From an uncultured Hungatella sp. (GTDB lineage: Bacteria > Bacillota > Clostridia > Lachnospirales > Lachnospiraceae): a DNA stretch of 46,984 nucleotides. The stretch spans positions 1 through 46,984 of the forward strand of contig CAJUPP010000021.1 of the NCBI GenBank assembly GCA_910588325.1, written 5' to 3'. Made by a program: the position numbers and the translations under genes. The stretch's first letter is position 1, and every line of letters starts with the position of its first letter. Below are positions 1-9,015 of the stretch, piece after piece. The notes under the pieces were generated by a model. That model was not told the DNA's origin. It saw only the letters and a list, made by a program, of their open reading frames with translations, and searched no databases.

Positions 1-215
1 GTACTTATATTAAATGTTTTTTTCAATAATGTAAAGTACTTTCTTGCAACTGCCACGTTTTCTGTACTGATTTTTATACAGTATCTGTCGTTTTCATCAA
101 TCTGAATTTTGCCGCACAGGCTTAAAATGGCGGCAATTTCCGCGATCCGGCAGTGCCTGGCCGGACTTAACTGCCGGGATAATTCTTCTTTTACCCTGAA
201 AGAAAAGGATGCCAT
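1..215 (-). CDS. whiA: WhiA, N-terminal part (cut by window edge)
   Basis: The first 71 residues of a WhiA-type protein, the sporulation and cell-division regulator conserved in Gram-positive bacteria, which has a degenerate LAGLIDADG homing-endonuclease fold plus a C-terminal helix-turn-helix. The visible part begins MASFSFRVKEELSRQ and continues with HCRIAEIAAILSLCG, the typical WhiA start. ATG lies at 215, five bases after the rapZ stop, and its AAGG Shine-Dalgarno overlaps the end of rapZ, so the two are probably translationally coupled. In Bacillus a yvcK-type gene separates rapZ and whiA; here there is none. The rest of the gene lies left of the window. Identity comes from the sequence start and from gene order. 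Confidence 0.9.
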   Translation of the reverse strand, partial: MASFSFRVKEELSRQLSPARHCRIAEIAAILSLCGKIQIDENDRYCIKISTENVAVARKYFTLLKKTFNIS

Positions 216-220
216 CTGCC

Positions 221-1087
221 TTAAATCCTTTCATTTTCAATGTCTCTATATTCCAGCTTGGTTCCCAGTTCTTTTTTCTGGCTCAGATAGTCGTAGAGGG
301 CCTTGGCAATGGTGACAGAACGGTGCTTGCCTCCCGTACAGCCTATGGCGATGACCAGCTGGTTTTTGCCTTCCAGAACATAGTTGGGAATCAAAAAATC
401 CAGCATTTCACATAATTTTGTGAGAAATATTTCTGCGGTTCCTCCCTGCATGACGTAATCCTGTACTTCTTTCTGTTCTCCGGTTTTCGTCCTCAGGCCT
501 TCTACGTAATAGGGGTTTGGCAGAAAACGGACATCAAAGACCAGATCTGCATCTGCGGGGATTCCGTATTTGAATCCGAAGGCCAGGACCGTGACGAAAA
601 GGTTGCTGAAATCTTCATTGCCCAAAAAGATCCGCTCCAGTTCCTGACGCAGTTCCTTGGTTAAGAGTTTGCTGGTGTCCAGAATGACATCAGCCTGCTC
701 TTTCAGGAACCTCAGCTTTTCTCTTTCCTTGGCGATTCCTGTATCAATTCTGCCTTTTCCGGCCAAAGGGTGGTTCCGCCTGGTCTCTTTGTAACGTTTT
801 ATCAAGACCTGGTCGCTGGCATCCAGAAACAGGATGGAGAAGGAAACTCCGTCGCTTCTCCAGCTTCCGAGGATTTGACCAAGAAGTGAAAGTTCCTGGC
901 CGCTGCGGACGTCAATCCCTAAAGCCACCTGATCGGATTGAGTCGGAGAACCGATGGTAAGTTCAGTGAATTTCTCTATAAGGGGAATGGGAAGATTATC
1001 TACACAGTAGTATCCCAGATCCTCCAACATTTTTAAAGCTACGGTCTTTCCGGCTCCGGACATTCCGGTTACGATTATCAGTTTCAT
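221..1087 (-). CDS. rapZ: RapZ-type nucleotide-binding protein (YvcJ family)
   Basis: P-loop protein of the RapZ/YvcJ family. The Escherichia coli member is an RNase E adapter in amino-sugar control, and the Gram-positive YvcJ hydrolyses nucleotides. Visible features are the N-terminal Walker A GMSGAGKT (residues 8-15), the conserved RRNHPL segment, RFLPNPYYVEGLR in the C-terminal domain and the family hallmark GCTGGKHRSV. The protein is 288 residues, normal for the family. A longer reading frame opens at 1123, but the ATG at 1087 has an AGGGAG site about ten bases upstream and begins directly with the family start MKLIIVTGMSG, so it is preferred. It lies between murB (44 bases upstream) and whiA (5 bases downstream), in one operon. 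Confidence 0.95.
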   Translation of the reverse strand: MKLIIVTGMSGAGKTVALKMLEDLGYYCVDNLPIPLIEKFTELTIGSPTQSDQVALGIDVRSGQELSLLGQILGSWRSDGVSFSILFLDASDQVLIKRYKETRRNHPLAGKGRIDTGIAKEREKLRFLKEQADVILDTSKLLTKELRQELERIFLGNEDFSNLFVTVLAFGFKYGIPADADLVFDVRFLPNPYYVEGLRTKTGEQKEVQDYVMQGGTAEIFLTKLCEMLDFLIPNYVLEGKNQLVIAIGCTGGKHRSVTIAKALYDYLSQKKELGTKLEYRDIENERI

Positions 1088-1130
1088 GATGATTAGTCTC
1101 CCTGTAGTAAGCAAATGAATCATTTATAGG

Positions 1131-2054
1131 TTATAGGGCAGGACAGATTACTTCATCCCCTAAAACTTTCACTTCCAGCTCCAGTTCTACTCCCGTTTTC
1201 CGTTTTACTCTGGCAGTTACTTCCTTGCACAAGGTTATTACATCTTCCGCAGTGGCATGATCTTTGTTGATTACAAAACCACAGTGTTTCTCAGATATGG
1301 CAGCTCCTCCCACCTGATAACCTCTAAGACCGGCCTCATCAATTAACTTTCCGGCAAAGTGACCAGGGGGACGTTTGAAGGTGCTGCCGGCACTGGGGTA
1401 TTCCAGGGGCTGCTTATCCTTCCTTTGGGATCCAAGCTCCTCCATCCGGATTTTGATCTGCTCCTGAACTCCCTCTCTTAAGGCTAATTCAGCGGCAAGG
1501 ACTACATATTCTTCTTTTGGGATACAGCTGGTGCGGTAACCCAGTTCCAGCTGCCTGGCCGTTTTTCTATGTATAATGCCGTCAGGGGACCAAACGTCTG
1601 CCCATAGCAGGATATCTTTCATCTCACTGCCATAGGCACCGGCATTCATTACCAGAGCACCACCTAAAGTACCGGGGATTCCGGCGGCAAATTCCAGGCC
1701 TGTAAGAGAGGCCTCTTTCGCCTGGCTGGCCAGGCGGGCTAAAGGGACTCCGGCTTCTGCCCATATGGAAGTCTGAGAAACGTTAAAGTTCTTCAGGTTT
1801 TCCGTGGAAATCACAGTTCCCCGCCACCCCCGGTCGCTTACCAGAAGATTGCTGCCGTTGCCGATAACCGTGCAGGCCATCCGAAAGCTTCTGCACAGGG
1901 TAATTGCTTTCACCAATTCTTCTGTGTTTTTCGGAGTTATGAAAAACTGTACCGGTCCTCCGATTCGGAATGTGGTATGGCCTTTCATGGGCTCTTCTGG
2001 CCTGACTGCGCCGGTTCCCAGCAAAGAGACCAGTTCCTGCTTTAAATCCTTCAT
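1131..2054 (-). CDS. murB: UDP-N-acetylenolpyruvoylglucosamine reductase MurB
   Basis: Cytoplasmic FAD enzyme that reduces UDP-GlcNAc-enolpyruvate to UDP-MurNAc with NADPH, the second committed step of peptidoglycan precursor synthesis. The 307-residue protein shows the FAD-binding segment around VIGNGSNLLVSD, the AAGIPGTLGGALVMNAGAYG loop, the proton-donating serine region YPSAGSTFKRP and the C-terminal GGAAISEKHCGFVIN motif. Length and motif order match the shorter type IIb MurB of Firmicutes. It starts six bases after the hprK stop and is followed closely by rapZ, so it is cotranscribed with them. Confidence 0.97.
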   Translation of the reverse strand: MKDLKQELVSLLGTGAVRPEEPMKGHTTFRIGGPVQFFITPKNTEELVKAITLCRSFRMACTVIGNGSNLLVSDRGWRGTVISTENLKNFNVSQTSIWAEAGVPLARLASQAKEASLTGLEFAAGIPGTLGGALVMNAGAYGSEMKDILLWADVWSPDGIIHRKTARQLELGYRTSCIPKEEYVVLAAELALREGVQEQIKIRMEELGSQRKDKQPLEYPSAGSTFKRPPGHFAGKLIDEAGLRGYQVGGAAISEKHCGFVINKDHATAEDVITLCKEVTARVKRKTGVELELEVKVLGDEVICPAL

Positions 2055-2060
2055 TCCGTC

Positions 2061-2990
2061 TTACATCCTTCCTTTTCCCAGGTTTGCCTGAACCCGTTTA
2101 TACAGTTCCTGGGCCGCATTGTAGCCCATATTTTTCTGACGGTGGTTAATAGCAGCAGTTTCCACTATAATCGCCAGATTCCGCCCCGGACGGATAGGAA
2201 TGGAATGACAGATAACCTGCTTACCCAGAAGTTCGGTATATTGATCTTCCAGCCCCAGCCGATCGTATTCTTTGTCTCTGTCCCATTCTTCCAGTTTGAT
2301 TACCAGATCAATGGCCTGCGTATCCTTTACGCTTTCCACACCGAACAGAGTCTTTACATCTATAATTCCGATACCCCGCAGCTCGATAAAATGCTTGGTA
2401 ATATCCGGTGCTGTTCCCACCAATGTCACATCACTGACTTTGCGGATTTCCACTACGTCATCGGTTACCAGACGATGGCCACGTTTTATCAGTTCCAGGG
2501 CCGCCTCACTTTTTCCGATGCCGCTTTCCCCCATAATCAGCACTCCTTCGCCGAACACATCCACCAGTACGCCGTGAATGGTGATCGACGGAGCCATCTT
2601 TACCTTCAGCCAGCGGATAATCTCTGCCATCAGATCGGAAGTGGGCATGTCGGAAACCAGGCATGGGACATCATAATAATTGCACCGTTCCAGCATGTTC
2701 TCATCCGGGATCTGGCTGCGGCTGTAGACCAGGCATGGAATCTTAGCCTCTAAAAGCTGGTCATAAACCTGAATCTTTCTTTCCAAATCCATCTGGCGGA
2801 GATACTCCTGCTCCACATAGCCGATGATCTGTACACGTTCGTTATCAAAGTGGTCAAAAAATCCGGCCAGCTGAAGAGCCGGGCGATTTACGTCCGGATG
2901 GGTCAGAACCGCCTTCTCCATATCAATCTCCGGTGTCATATTCTTTAGCTTCATCTTATCAATCAGTTCCTGAATGGTTACACCGTACAT
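2061..2990 (-). CDS. hprK: HPr kinase/phosphorylase
   Basis: Bifunctional sensor of carbon metabolism in low-GC Gram-positives. It phosphorylates HPr of the phosphotransferase system on Ser46 with ATP or PPi and reverses this with phosphate, setting CcpA-dependent catabolite repression. The 309-residue protein has the N-terminal domain, then a C-terminal kinase core with Walker A GESGIGKS (residues 154-161), the preceding His139, the acidic TDDVV segment and the HprK signature LRGIGIIDVKTLFG (about 206-219). An AAGGAG site nine bases before the ATG supports the start. It is separated from uvrC upstream by about 210 bases that hold a copy of the 108-bp repeat, and it is coupled to murB downstream. 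Confidence 0.97.
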   Translation of the reverse strand: MYGVTIQELIDKMKLKNMTPEIDMEKAVLTHPDVNRPALQLAGFFDHFDNERVQIIGYVEQEYLRQMDLERKIQVYDQLLEAKIPCLVYSRSQIPDENMLERCNYYDVPCLVSDMPTSDLMAEIIRWLKVKMAPSITIHGVLVDVFGEGVLIMGESGIGKSEAALELIKRGHRLVTDDVVEIRKVSDVTLVGTAPDITKHFIELRGIGIIDVKTLFGVESVKDTQAIDLVIKLEEWDRDKEYDRLGLEDQYTELLGKQVICHSIPIRPGRNLAIIVETAAINHRQKNMGYNAAQELYKRVQANLGKGRM

Positions 2991-3045
2991 AACTTCAATC
3001 TCCTTCTTCCTTGCTGCAACAATCTGCCTTCAAATTACGTAGACC

Positions 3046-3190
3046 TTCATGCCGCCTATTCGGCGGCGGACTTTTAATGTAAACCTTCATGCACCCGGCA
3101 GCGGACGCACCACCACACATGAAAGTCTGGCGGGCGCATTTGGCATACCTGAATTCATGCCGCCTATTCGGCGGCGGATTTTTAATGTAA
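3046..3190 (-). repeat. Intergenic 108-bp repeat family, copy A (hairpin-linker-hairpin)
   Basis: Two copies of a GC-rich hairpin, GCCGCC-TATTC-GGCGGC, lie at 3051-3067 and 3159-3175, exactly 108 bases apart. The linker carries CACCACCACACATGAAAGTC and GGCATACCTGAATTCATG. The same modules occur at 5617-5766, 29119-29386 and 39738-39784. This copy sits between uvrC and hprK, inside the operon. In the orientation used here (reading TTTACTATGAAAGTCCGCC) it lies on the minus strand, with ACATTAAAA replacing ACTATGAAA. Confidence 0.85.
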
Positions 3191-3202
3191 GCCTGCATTT
3201 CT

Positions 3203-5059
3203 TCAGCGGAAAAAACGGTAAACGCTTTGGGCTGCCTTTCTGTTCATTTCGGGAACCTGTTCCAGTTCCTCCACAGTGGCGTCTTTTACTGCCTCCAGGG
3301 ATTTAAACTGTCTCATCAGGGCCCTCCGCCTGGCAGGCCCGATATCCGGAATATCATCCAGGATAGACTTTACCTGCCCCTTCCCACGCAGACTTCTGTG
3401 GTACTCGATGGCAAACCGGTGGGCTTCATCCTGAATCCTGGTGATCAGCCGAAATCCTTCCGAGTGTTTGTCAATGGGAACCTCCACATTGTTATAGTAA
3501 AGCCCTCTGGTTCTGTGGTTATCATCCTTTACCATGCCGCAGACCGGAATCTCCAGCTGCAGACTCTCAAGAACTTCCAGGGCAATATTTACCTGGCCGC
3601 GTCCGCCGTCCATCATAATCAGATCCGGAAAACGGGTAAAGCTTCCCAGATGATTATCCATCCCTTTTTCTTTCAAGGTTTCGGCCTCCTTCAGGCCGTG
3701 GCTGAAACGGCGGGTCAGCACTTCCCTCATGGATGCATAATCATTTGGTCCTTTTACGGTCTGGATCTTAAATTTTCTGTAATCGCTTCTCTTCGGTTTT
3801 CCGTCCTCATAAACAATCATGGAACCTACGGATTCTAAACCGCTGGTGTTGGAGATATCGTAAGCCTCGATTCGACGCACCCTTTCCAGTCCGATCAGGC
3901 TGCCTATCTGGTTCATGGCTCCGATGGTCCGCAGCTCTTCCCTCTTTATCTTTTCCTTGTCCTGGGAAAGAACCAGGGCCGCATTTTTTTCTGCCAGTTC
4001 CACCAGCCGTTCCTTCTGGCCCTTTCTGGGCACCACGATTTTTACTTTCTGCCCCCGCTTGGTCTCCAGCCACTGACTGATGATTTCCGTATCCTCCAGT
4101 TCTGTCTGAACCCACAGTTCTCTTGGGACGAAAGGCGTTCCGGAATAAAATTGTTTCACAAAACTTGTCAGAATCTGCTGATTGTTCTCTGCGGTTCCAA
4201 CCGTCACATGAAAATGATCCCGGCCGATGAGTTTCCCCTCTCTGACAAAAAATACCTGAACCACAGCATCGGTCTCATCTTTTGCCATAGCAATGATATC
4301 CCGGTCCTCCATATTGCTGCTGGTAATCTTCTGTTTCTGTGCCACCTGTTTCACACTGGACAAAAGCTCCCGGTACTCGATGGCTTTCTCAAAGTCCATT
4401 CGCTCTGCGGCATCGGCCATCTTTTGTTCCAGCATGTTCAGGATACCGTCATACCGCCCGTTTAAGAATTCCAATGCCTGGCTGATTGACTCTTCATACT
4501 GCTCCCTGGTTACAAATCCCTGGCAGGGGGCGTCACACTGTTTAATGTGGTAATTCAGACAAGGCCGCTCCTTTCCCATATCTTTCGGAAGGTTTCTGTT
4601 GCAGGTGCGGATCCGGTACAGTTTATGGATCAGGTCAATGGTATCCTTTACCGCCCCCGCACTGGTATAAGGCCCAAAATATTTATTCTTATCTTTTGTC
4701 ATGGTCCTGGAAAACATCACCCTGGGGAAATCCTCTGACACAGTCACCTTGATATACGGATAGGCTTTGTCATCCTTTAACATGGTGTTGTATCTGGGCT
4801 GATGCTCCTTAATCAGATTGCACTCCAGAACCAGTGCTTCCAGCTCGGAATCCGTTATGATATACTCAAACCGGACAATCCTGGACACCATCTGTTCAAT
4901 CTTTGCCGTCTTGTTCCTGCTGCTCTGGAAATACTGCCGCACCCGGTTCTTTAAGCTGATAGCTTTGCCCACATAGATAATCTCATCTTTCGCATCATGC
5001 ATGATATATACGCCAGGCTGAGCCGGAAGTTTCTTTAACTCTTCTTCTATATCAAACAT
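3203..5059 (-). CDS. uvrC: Excinuclease ABC subunit C
   Basis: Dual-incision nuclease of nucleotide excision repair, which cuts on both sides of a lesion after UvrA/UvrB loading. The 618-residue protein has an N-terminal GIY-YIG nuclease domain (QPGVYIMHDAKDE...IYVGKA, residues about 14-33), a cysteine-containing middle region (CNRNLPKD...CLNYHIKQCDAPCQG), a UVR domain for UvrB contact near residue 205 (ADAAERMDFEKAIEYR), the RNase H-like nuclease domain (YDISNTSG, MMDGGRGQVN) and a C-terminal helix-hairpin-helix (DDIPDIGPARRRALM). Length and order are canonical. It starts 11 bases after the stop of the DUF1653 gene and feeds into hprK across a repeat element. Confidence 0.97.
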   Translation of the reverse strand: MFDIEEELKKLPAQPGVYIMHDAKDEIIYVGKAISLKNRVRQYFQSSRNKTAKIEQMVSRIVRFEYIITDSELEALVLECNLIKEHQPRYNTMLKDDKAYPYIKVTVSEDFPRVMFSRTMTKDKNKYFGPYTSAGAVKDTIDLIHKLYRIRTCNRNLPKDMGKERPCLNYHIKQCDAPCQGFVTREQYEESISQALEFLNGRYDGILNMLEQKMADAAERMDFEKAIEYRELLSSVKQVAQKQKITSSNMEDRDIIAMAKDETDAVVQVFFVREGKLIGRDHFHVTVGTAENNQQILTSFVKQFYSGTPFVPRELWVQTELEDTEIISQWLETKRGQKVKIVVPRKGQKERLVELAEKNAALVLSQDKEKIKREELRTIGAMNQIGSLIGLERVRRIEAYDISNTSGLESVGSMIVYEDGKPKRSDYRKFKIQTVKGPNDYASMREVLTRRFSHGLKEAETLKEKGMDNHLGSFTRFPDLIMMDGGRGQVNIALEVLESLQLEIPVCGMVKDDNHRTRGLYYNNVEVPIDKHSEGFRLITRIQDEAHRFAIEYHRSLRGKGQVKSILDDIPDIGPARRRALMRQFKSLEAVKDATVEELEQVPEMNRKAAQSVYRFFR

Positions 5060-5070
5060 TCTCTGTCACC

Positions 5071-5604
5071 TTATCGAAGACGGTTTCCGTCAAATTTCCG
5101 CTGCATCTGCAGATTTTTCTCAATATCTTTCAACTGTTCTCCTATGTCTCCATTTCCCTGCGGAAAGTCAAGAAATACGTACAGAACATCCAAATCCTCC
5201 TGTCTTACCTTGCCCTTCATAGCAGACAGGATCTCCATCTTCTCCGCAAAGCTTTCCGCATCCACAAACCTGCCGACTAAAGGATTTAACTCCTGCTTTG
5301 TCAACTGCTCTGATTTTGTTTCTGACTTTTCTTCCTTTTCCTTCGTCTCTGCGGTATTTTCCTTTCTTCTGGAAAATACCACCTTCTGAAAACGATACTT
5401 CTGCTCCACATCCGGATATTTCTCATGGTCTACTTCACTGACAAACATGGACAGAGGTCTTACATAACAGCCGTAATCTCCATACAGCGCCTGGTAAACC
5501 ACCATCTGCTCCCCAGTCTCCGTATGCTTCGCCACAGCCAGTACCTGATACAGTTTATCCTTAAAGTGTCTGTAAAATTCTCCCGGTTTAGGGATTCTCT
5601 CCAT
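5071..5604 (-). CDS. DUF1653 domain protein
   Basis: 177-residue cytoplasmic protein with an N-terminal DUF1653 domain (residues about 3-72: PKPGEFYRHFKDKLYQVL, ...QMVVYQALYG, ...RPLSMFVSEVD). Stand-alone members of this domain are small and of unknown biochemical role. Here it is followed by a Lys/Glu-rich linker (about 80-105) and a helical C-terminal part with no recognised domain. The start has an AGAGGTG site close to the ATG, and this site directly abuts the end of the 108-bp repeat. The stop is 11 bases before the uvrC start, so it is probably cotranscribed. I know of no assigned function. Confidence 0.85.
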   Translation of the reverse strand: MERIPKPGEFYRHFKDKLYQVLAVAKHTETGEQMVVYQALYGDYGCYVRPLSMFVSEVDHEKYPDVEQKYRFQKVVFSRRKENTAETKEKEEKSETKSEQLTKQELNPLVGRFVDAESFAEKMEILSAMKGKVRQEDLDVLYVFLDFPQGNGDIGEQLKDIEKNLQMQRKFDGNRLR

Positions 5605-5616
5605 ATTTACACCTCT

Positions 5617-5766
5617 TTACATTACTATGAAAGTCCCGCCGCCAAATAGGCTGCATGAATTCAGGTATGCCAAGTGCGCCCGCCTGACTTTCATGGGTGG
5701 TGGTGCGTCCGCTGCCGGGCGCATGGAGGTTTACTATGAAAGTCCGCCGCCGATTAGGCGGCATGA
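5617..5766 (+). repeat. Intergenic 108-bp repeat family, copy B
   Basis: Same hairpin-linker-hairpin structure as at 3046-3190 but inverted relative to it. Hairpin cores lie at 5638-5654 (GCCGCCAAATAGGCTGC, imperfect) and 5746-5762 (GCCGCCGATTAGGCGGC), 108 bases apart. The left edge, TTTACATTACTATGAAAG, runs directly into the Shine-Dalgarno of the DUF1653 gene on the minus strand. The element fills almost the whole gap between the glycosidase-like gene and the DUF1653 gene. Confidence 0.85.
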
Positions 5767-5783
5767 TGAGCACTCTGAGTATA

Positions 5784-7121
5784 CTAGGCCGCCGGCTTCC
5801 TGAAAGAAATCTCCGCATCCTTTAAGGAAATTCCCTCGTCCTGTGGCGAAGTCTCCGCAGCCTGCTGCCCGCTCTGACCTTCCTCCTTGGCCCTGGGTGC
5901 TTCCTTTCCGGCCTCCTCCCAGGACTTTAAAGCCCCCCAGTGATACCTGCAGGCCGCGCTCCACAAAAGCCATTCATCATACCCGGCATCATAAACCGCC
6001 TGAATCTGTGCCTGGACCTGCTCATCTCCATACTCAATATAATGTTCCAGATAAGACGCCGTAAAATCCTGAAGCCATGGACGCACCACAGCATGCCCGC
6101 TTTCACGGTTGCTGTCCAGAACCCTCTGGGAGCCCTGCAATGCCGCCAGAATCGTATCATAAGGCTGGGTATCCGGATGCTCAATCCCAAAATTCCCGTC
6201 TCCATAATGAGACGGATAAATCATCGGACAGATATAATCCAGATGTCTGGCCATCTCCTCATAAGACTGCCCCACATTCTCCGAATCCACTCCGCCGCCG
6301 ATTATAGCTCCGAACACATCGGCTGACACATACACATTCTCTTCACTCAGCCTATCATAGGCATATTCCATAAATTCTGCAATAATCTGAGTCTTGCTGC
6401 GTCCCTTCGTGTCCGCCTCGTCATAGACCACATTGTTGATGCCTCTCTCTGTGGAAAAGCGGATGTAATCAAACTGTACCTCATCGAACCCTGCCTCATG
6501 AGCGCCGATTCCCACCTCCACCAGATAATCCCATGCTTCCTTCTTGTACGGGTTCACCCAGGCCAGCCCCTTGTTGTCCCGGTAAATCGTTCCGTCAGCC
6601 AGCTTGAGAGCCAGCTGGGGCTTTTGTTCCGGCAGATAAGGGTCCCTGAATGCCACAATTCTGGCAATGGTATAGATATTGTGCTCCTTAAGCCTTTTCA
6701 TCAATCCCTGAATATCCGGGATAAATGCATTCACCGCCCCAATCTCCTGAACCATAGGCGTGTCCATGCGGAAGGTGATTCTTCCATTGTCATCCTTCAC
6801 GTCAATCACCACCGCATTGATCTCCGTCTTATCAATCTGCTCGATAATATTGCTTATCATCGATTCCGTCCCTGCCACATAAGCTGACAGATAAATCCCC
6901 TTCACTTTTGTGGGTACCAAAGCAGGCTCCGGCGCCTCTGTCTCCGGCTCCGTTGCCGCTTCTGTCATCTGCTCCTTGGTTTCTTCCTCACTCTCCTCAC
7001 TATCCCCCGGCCTTACTACTACCGGCGCCGGCATGGTTGCTGACCTGTCTGTTCCGTCATACCGTCTGCAGCCACACAAAAGCACCAGCAATAAAAATCC
7101 GATTCCCAGTCTCTTTTTCAT
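5784..7121 (-). CDS. Putative glycoside hydrolase lipoprotein (DUF4015 family)
   Basis: 445-residue predicted lipoprotein. The signal peptide MKKRLGIGFLLLVLLCGC has a lipobox with Cys18 as the likely lipidation site, so it is probably anchored on the outer face of the membrane. A low-complexity Glu/Thr/Pro linker (about 35-70) precedes a TIM-barrel-like domain of the DUF4015 putative glycosyl hydrolase family (VKGIYLSAYVAG, NAVVIDVKDDNGRITF, VQFDYIRFS, VSADVFGA, MIYPSHYG). The substrate is unknown; the family is thought to act on extracellular polysaccharide. The C-terminal 45 residues are low complexity. A good promoter lies just upstream (7176-7203), so this may be the first gene of the transcript running through DUF1653, uvrC, hprK, murB, rapZ and whiA. 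Confidence 0.85.
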   Translation of the reverse strand: MKKRLGIGFLLLVLLCGCRRYDGTDRSATMPAPVVVRPGDSEESEEETKEQMTEAATEPETEAPEPALVPTKVKGIYLSAYVAGTESMISNIIEQIDKTEINAVVIDVKDDNGRITFRMDTPMVQEIGAVNAFIPDIQGLMKRLKEHNIYTIARIVAFRDPYLPEQKPQLALKLADGTIYRDNKGLAWVNPYKKEAWDYLVEVGIGAHEAGFDEVQFDYIRFSTERGINNVVYDEADTKGRSKTQIIAEFMEYAYDRLSEENVYVSADVFGAIIGGGVDSENVGQSYEEMARHLDYICPMIYPSHYGDGNFGIEHPDTQPYDTILAALQGSQRVLDSNRESGHAVVRPWLQDFTASYLEHYIEYGDEQVQAQIQAVYDAGYDEWLLWSAACRYHWGALKSWEEAGKEAPRAKEEGQSGQQAAETSPQDEGISLKDAEISFRKPAA

Positions 7122-7175
7122 AGCCTTATTCCTTTTGTCCTGTTTTTCATTTTGGACTTACGTTGTATAAACGGG

Positions 7176-7203
7176 ATTATAACACATTTTTCTTTTTTTG
7201 CAA
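7176..7203 (-). promoter_or_regulatory. Sigma-A type promoter before the DUF4015 lipoprotein gene
   Basis: On the minus strand TTGCAA (7198-7203) and TATAAT (7176-7181) are separated by 16 bases, in an A/T-rich gap between the ABC transporter stop and the lipoprotein start. By position it could drive the downstream uvrC-hprK-murB-rapZ-whiA block. Confidence 0.65.
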
Positions 7204-7221
7204 ACTATAGTACCGTACCAG

Positions 7222-9015
7222 TTACGAATCTGCAAACTGACTGTTGTACAATTGTGCATAAAACCCGCCTTTTTCCAGCAACGACTCATGATTTCCCTGT
7301 TCAATCATATGTCCGTCTTTCATAACCAGAATCACATCCGCCTCTTTTATGGTAGAAAGGCGGTGAGCCACAATAAAACTGGTGCGTCCCTCCATCATCT
7401 TGGCAAATGCTTTCTGAATCCTGATTTCCGTTCGTGTATCGATGGATGAAGTCGCTTCATCCAGAATCAGCATGGGCGGCAGGCACAGCATAACCCTGGC
7501 AATACATAAAAGCTGTTTCTGCCCCTGGGACAGATTGCCTCCATCCTCTGAGATCACCGTGTCATACCCTTTTGGCATCCTCTTTATGAAGGAATGGGCA
7601 TGGGCCTCCTTCGCCGCCTTTATAATCTCCTCCTCTGAAGCATCTGGTTTACCATAGGAAATATTATCCCGGATGGTGCCGGATTTCAGCCAGGTCTCCT
7701 GAAGCACCATTCCATAATTGGCCCGCAGGCTCCGTCTTGTCATCTTGCGGATATCATGGCCGCTTACCTTGATCGCTCCAAAATCAACATCATAAAAACG
7801 CATCAGCAAATTGATTACTGTACTCTTTCCGCATCCCGTAGGTCCTACGATGGCAATTCGCTGACCTGGTTTCACCTGCAGGTTAAAGTCCTCGATCAGC
7901 TTCACATCCGGATTGTAAGAGAAATACACATGCTCCATCTCCACATTTCCGTCTGCTTCCTTTAAGTCTATTGCCTGATATTCATCCGGAGAAAGAGGTT
8001 CTTCGTCAATGAGGGCGAACACTCTGGCCGCGGATGCCAGGGCATTCTGCAGTTCTGTCACCACTCCTGAAATCTCGTTGAAAGGCTTGGTATACTGGTT
8101 GGCATAGCTTAAAAAGCTGGACAGCTTACCTACGGAAAGCAGACCGTTGACTGCCGCAAATGCACCTACGATTCCCACGCTGGCATATACAAGGCCATTG
8201 ACAAAACGGGTAGAGGGATTGGTGATAGAAGAAAAGAATATAGCTTTCAGGCTGTATGCCCCCAGCCGCTTATTAATTTCCTCAAAGGCCTCCGAAGCCT
8301 CCTTCTCATGTCCGAATGCCTGAACGATTTTCTGATTCCCCAGCATCTCATCCACAAGAGAAGTCAACTCCCCTCTTGTTTCCGACTGATGCTTGAACAT
8401 AATGTAAGTCTTTTTTGCGATAAAACTGGCAACTACCAGAGACACCGGCGTCACGCAGACCACCACAACTGCAATCAGGGGATTAATGTAAAACATAAAT
8501 CCCAAGGTCCCTAAAATCGTAATCACCCCTGTAAAAAGCTGGGTAAATCCCATCAGAAGCCCTTCTGAAAACTGATCGATATCCGCAATAATCCGGCTGA
8601 TGACATCTCCGGAAGGATGAGAATCAACATATTTGAGAGGTAATACCTCCAGATGATTAAATGCTCTGGTCCTGATATCCTTCACTACCCGGTAGGTAAT
8701 TTTATTGTTGATGTGATTCATCAGCCACTGGGAGACCGCAGTAATCATAATCACCACTGCCATCTGAACCAATATCGTTTTCAGCCCTTCAAAGTCCACA
8801 TTTCCCGGCCCAATAATCAAATCCACCGCATTTCCGATTAAGATAGGCGCATAGAGGGTGGTGGCAACAGTCACTGCTGCAAGCACCATGGAAAACAGCA
8901 CTCCCCATTTATAATGTCCGATACAATCCAGAATTCTTTTTACCGTAGAACGATAATTTTTGTTTGCCGCAGCAGATGCCCTGTCAGCAGTTTTCGATTT
9001 CTTACTGTCTTTCAT
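7222..9015 (-). CDS. ABC exporter half-transporter with canonical ATPase site
   Basis: Membrane-ATPase fusion of the type IV ABC exporter fold, 597 residues from the chosen start. Six membrane helices precede a nucleotide-binding domain with Walker A AIVGPTGCGKST, Q-loop MVLQETWLKSGT, a modified signature LSQGQKQ, Walker B MLILDEATSS with the catalytic Glu, and the switch His in FIVAHRLS. The open frame extends up to 9072, but the ATG at 9015 has a perfect AGGAGG ahead of it and overlaps the stop of the upstream half-transporter by 14 bases, typical of coupled translation. With its neighbour it forms a heterodimeric multidrug/lipid-type exporter (LmrCD or TM287/288 class); the substrate cannot be told. 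Confidence 0.93.
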   Translation of the reverse strand: MKDSKKSKTADRASAAANKNYRSTVKRILDCIGHYKWGVLFSMVLAAVTVATTLYAPILIGNAVDLIIGPGNVDFEGLKTILVQMAVVIMITAVSQWLMNHINNKITYRVVKDIRTRAFNHLEVLPLKYVDSHPSGDVISRIIADIDQFSEGLLMGFTQLFTGVITILGTLGFMFYINPLIAVVVVCVTPVSLVVASFIAKKTYIMFKHQSETRGELTSLVDEMLGNQKIVQAFGHEKEASEAFEEINKRLGAYSLKAIFFSSITNPSTRFVNGLVYASVGIVGAFAAVNGLLSVGKLSSFLSYANQYTKPFNEISGVVTELQNALASAARVFALIDEEPLSPDEYQAIDLKEADGNVEMEHVYFSYNPDVKLIEDFNLQVKPGQRIAIVGPTGCGKSTVINLLMRFYDVDFGAIKVSGHDIRKMTRRSLRANYGMVLQETWLKSGTIRDNISYGKPDASEEEIIKAAKEAHAHSFIKRMPKGYDTVISEDGGNLSQGQKQLLCIARVMLCLPPMLILDEATSSIDTRTEIRIQKAFAKMMEGRTSFIVAHRLSTIKEADVILVMKDGHMIEQGNHESLLEKGGFYAQLYNSQFADS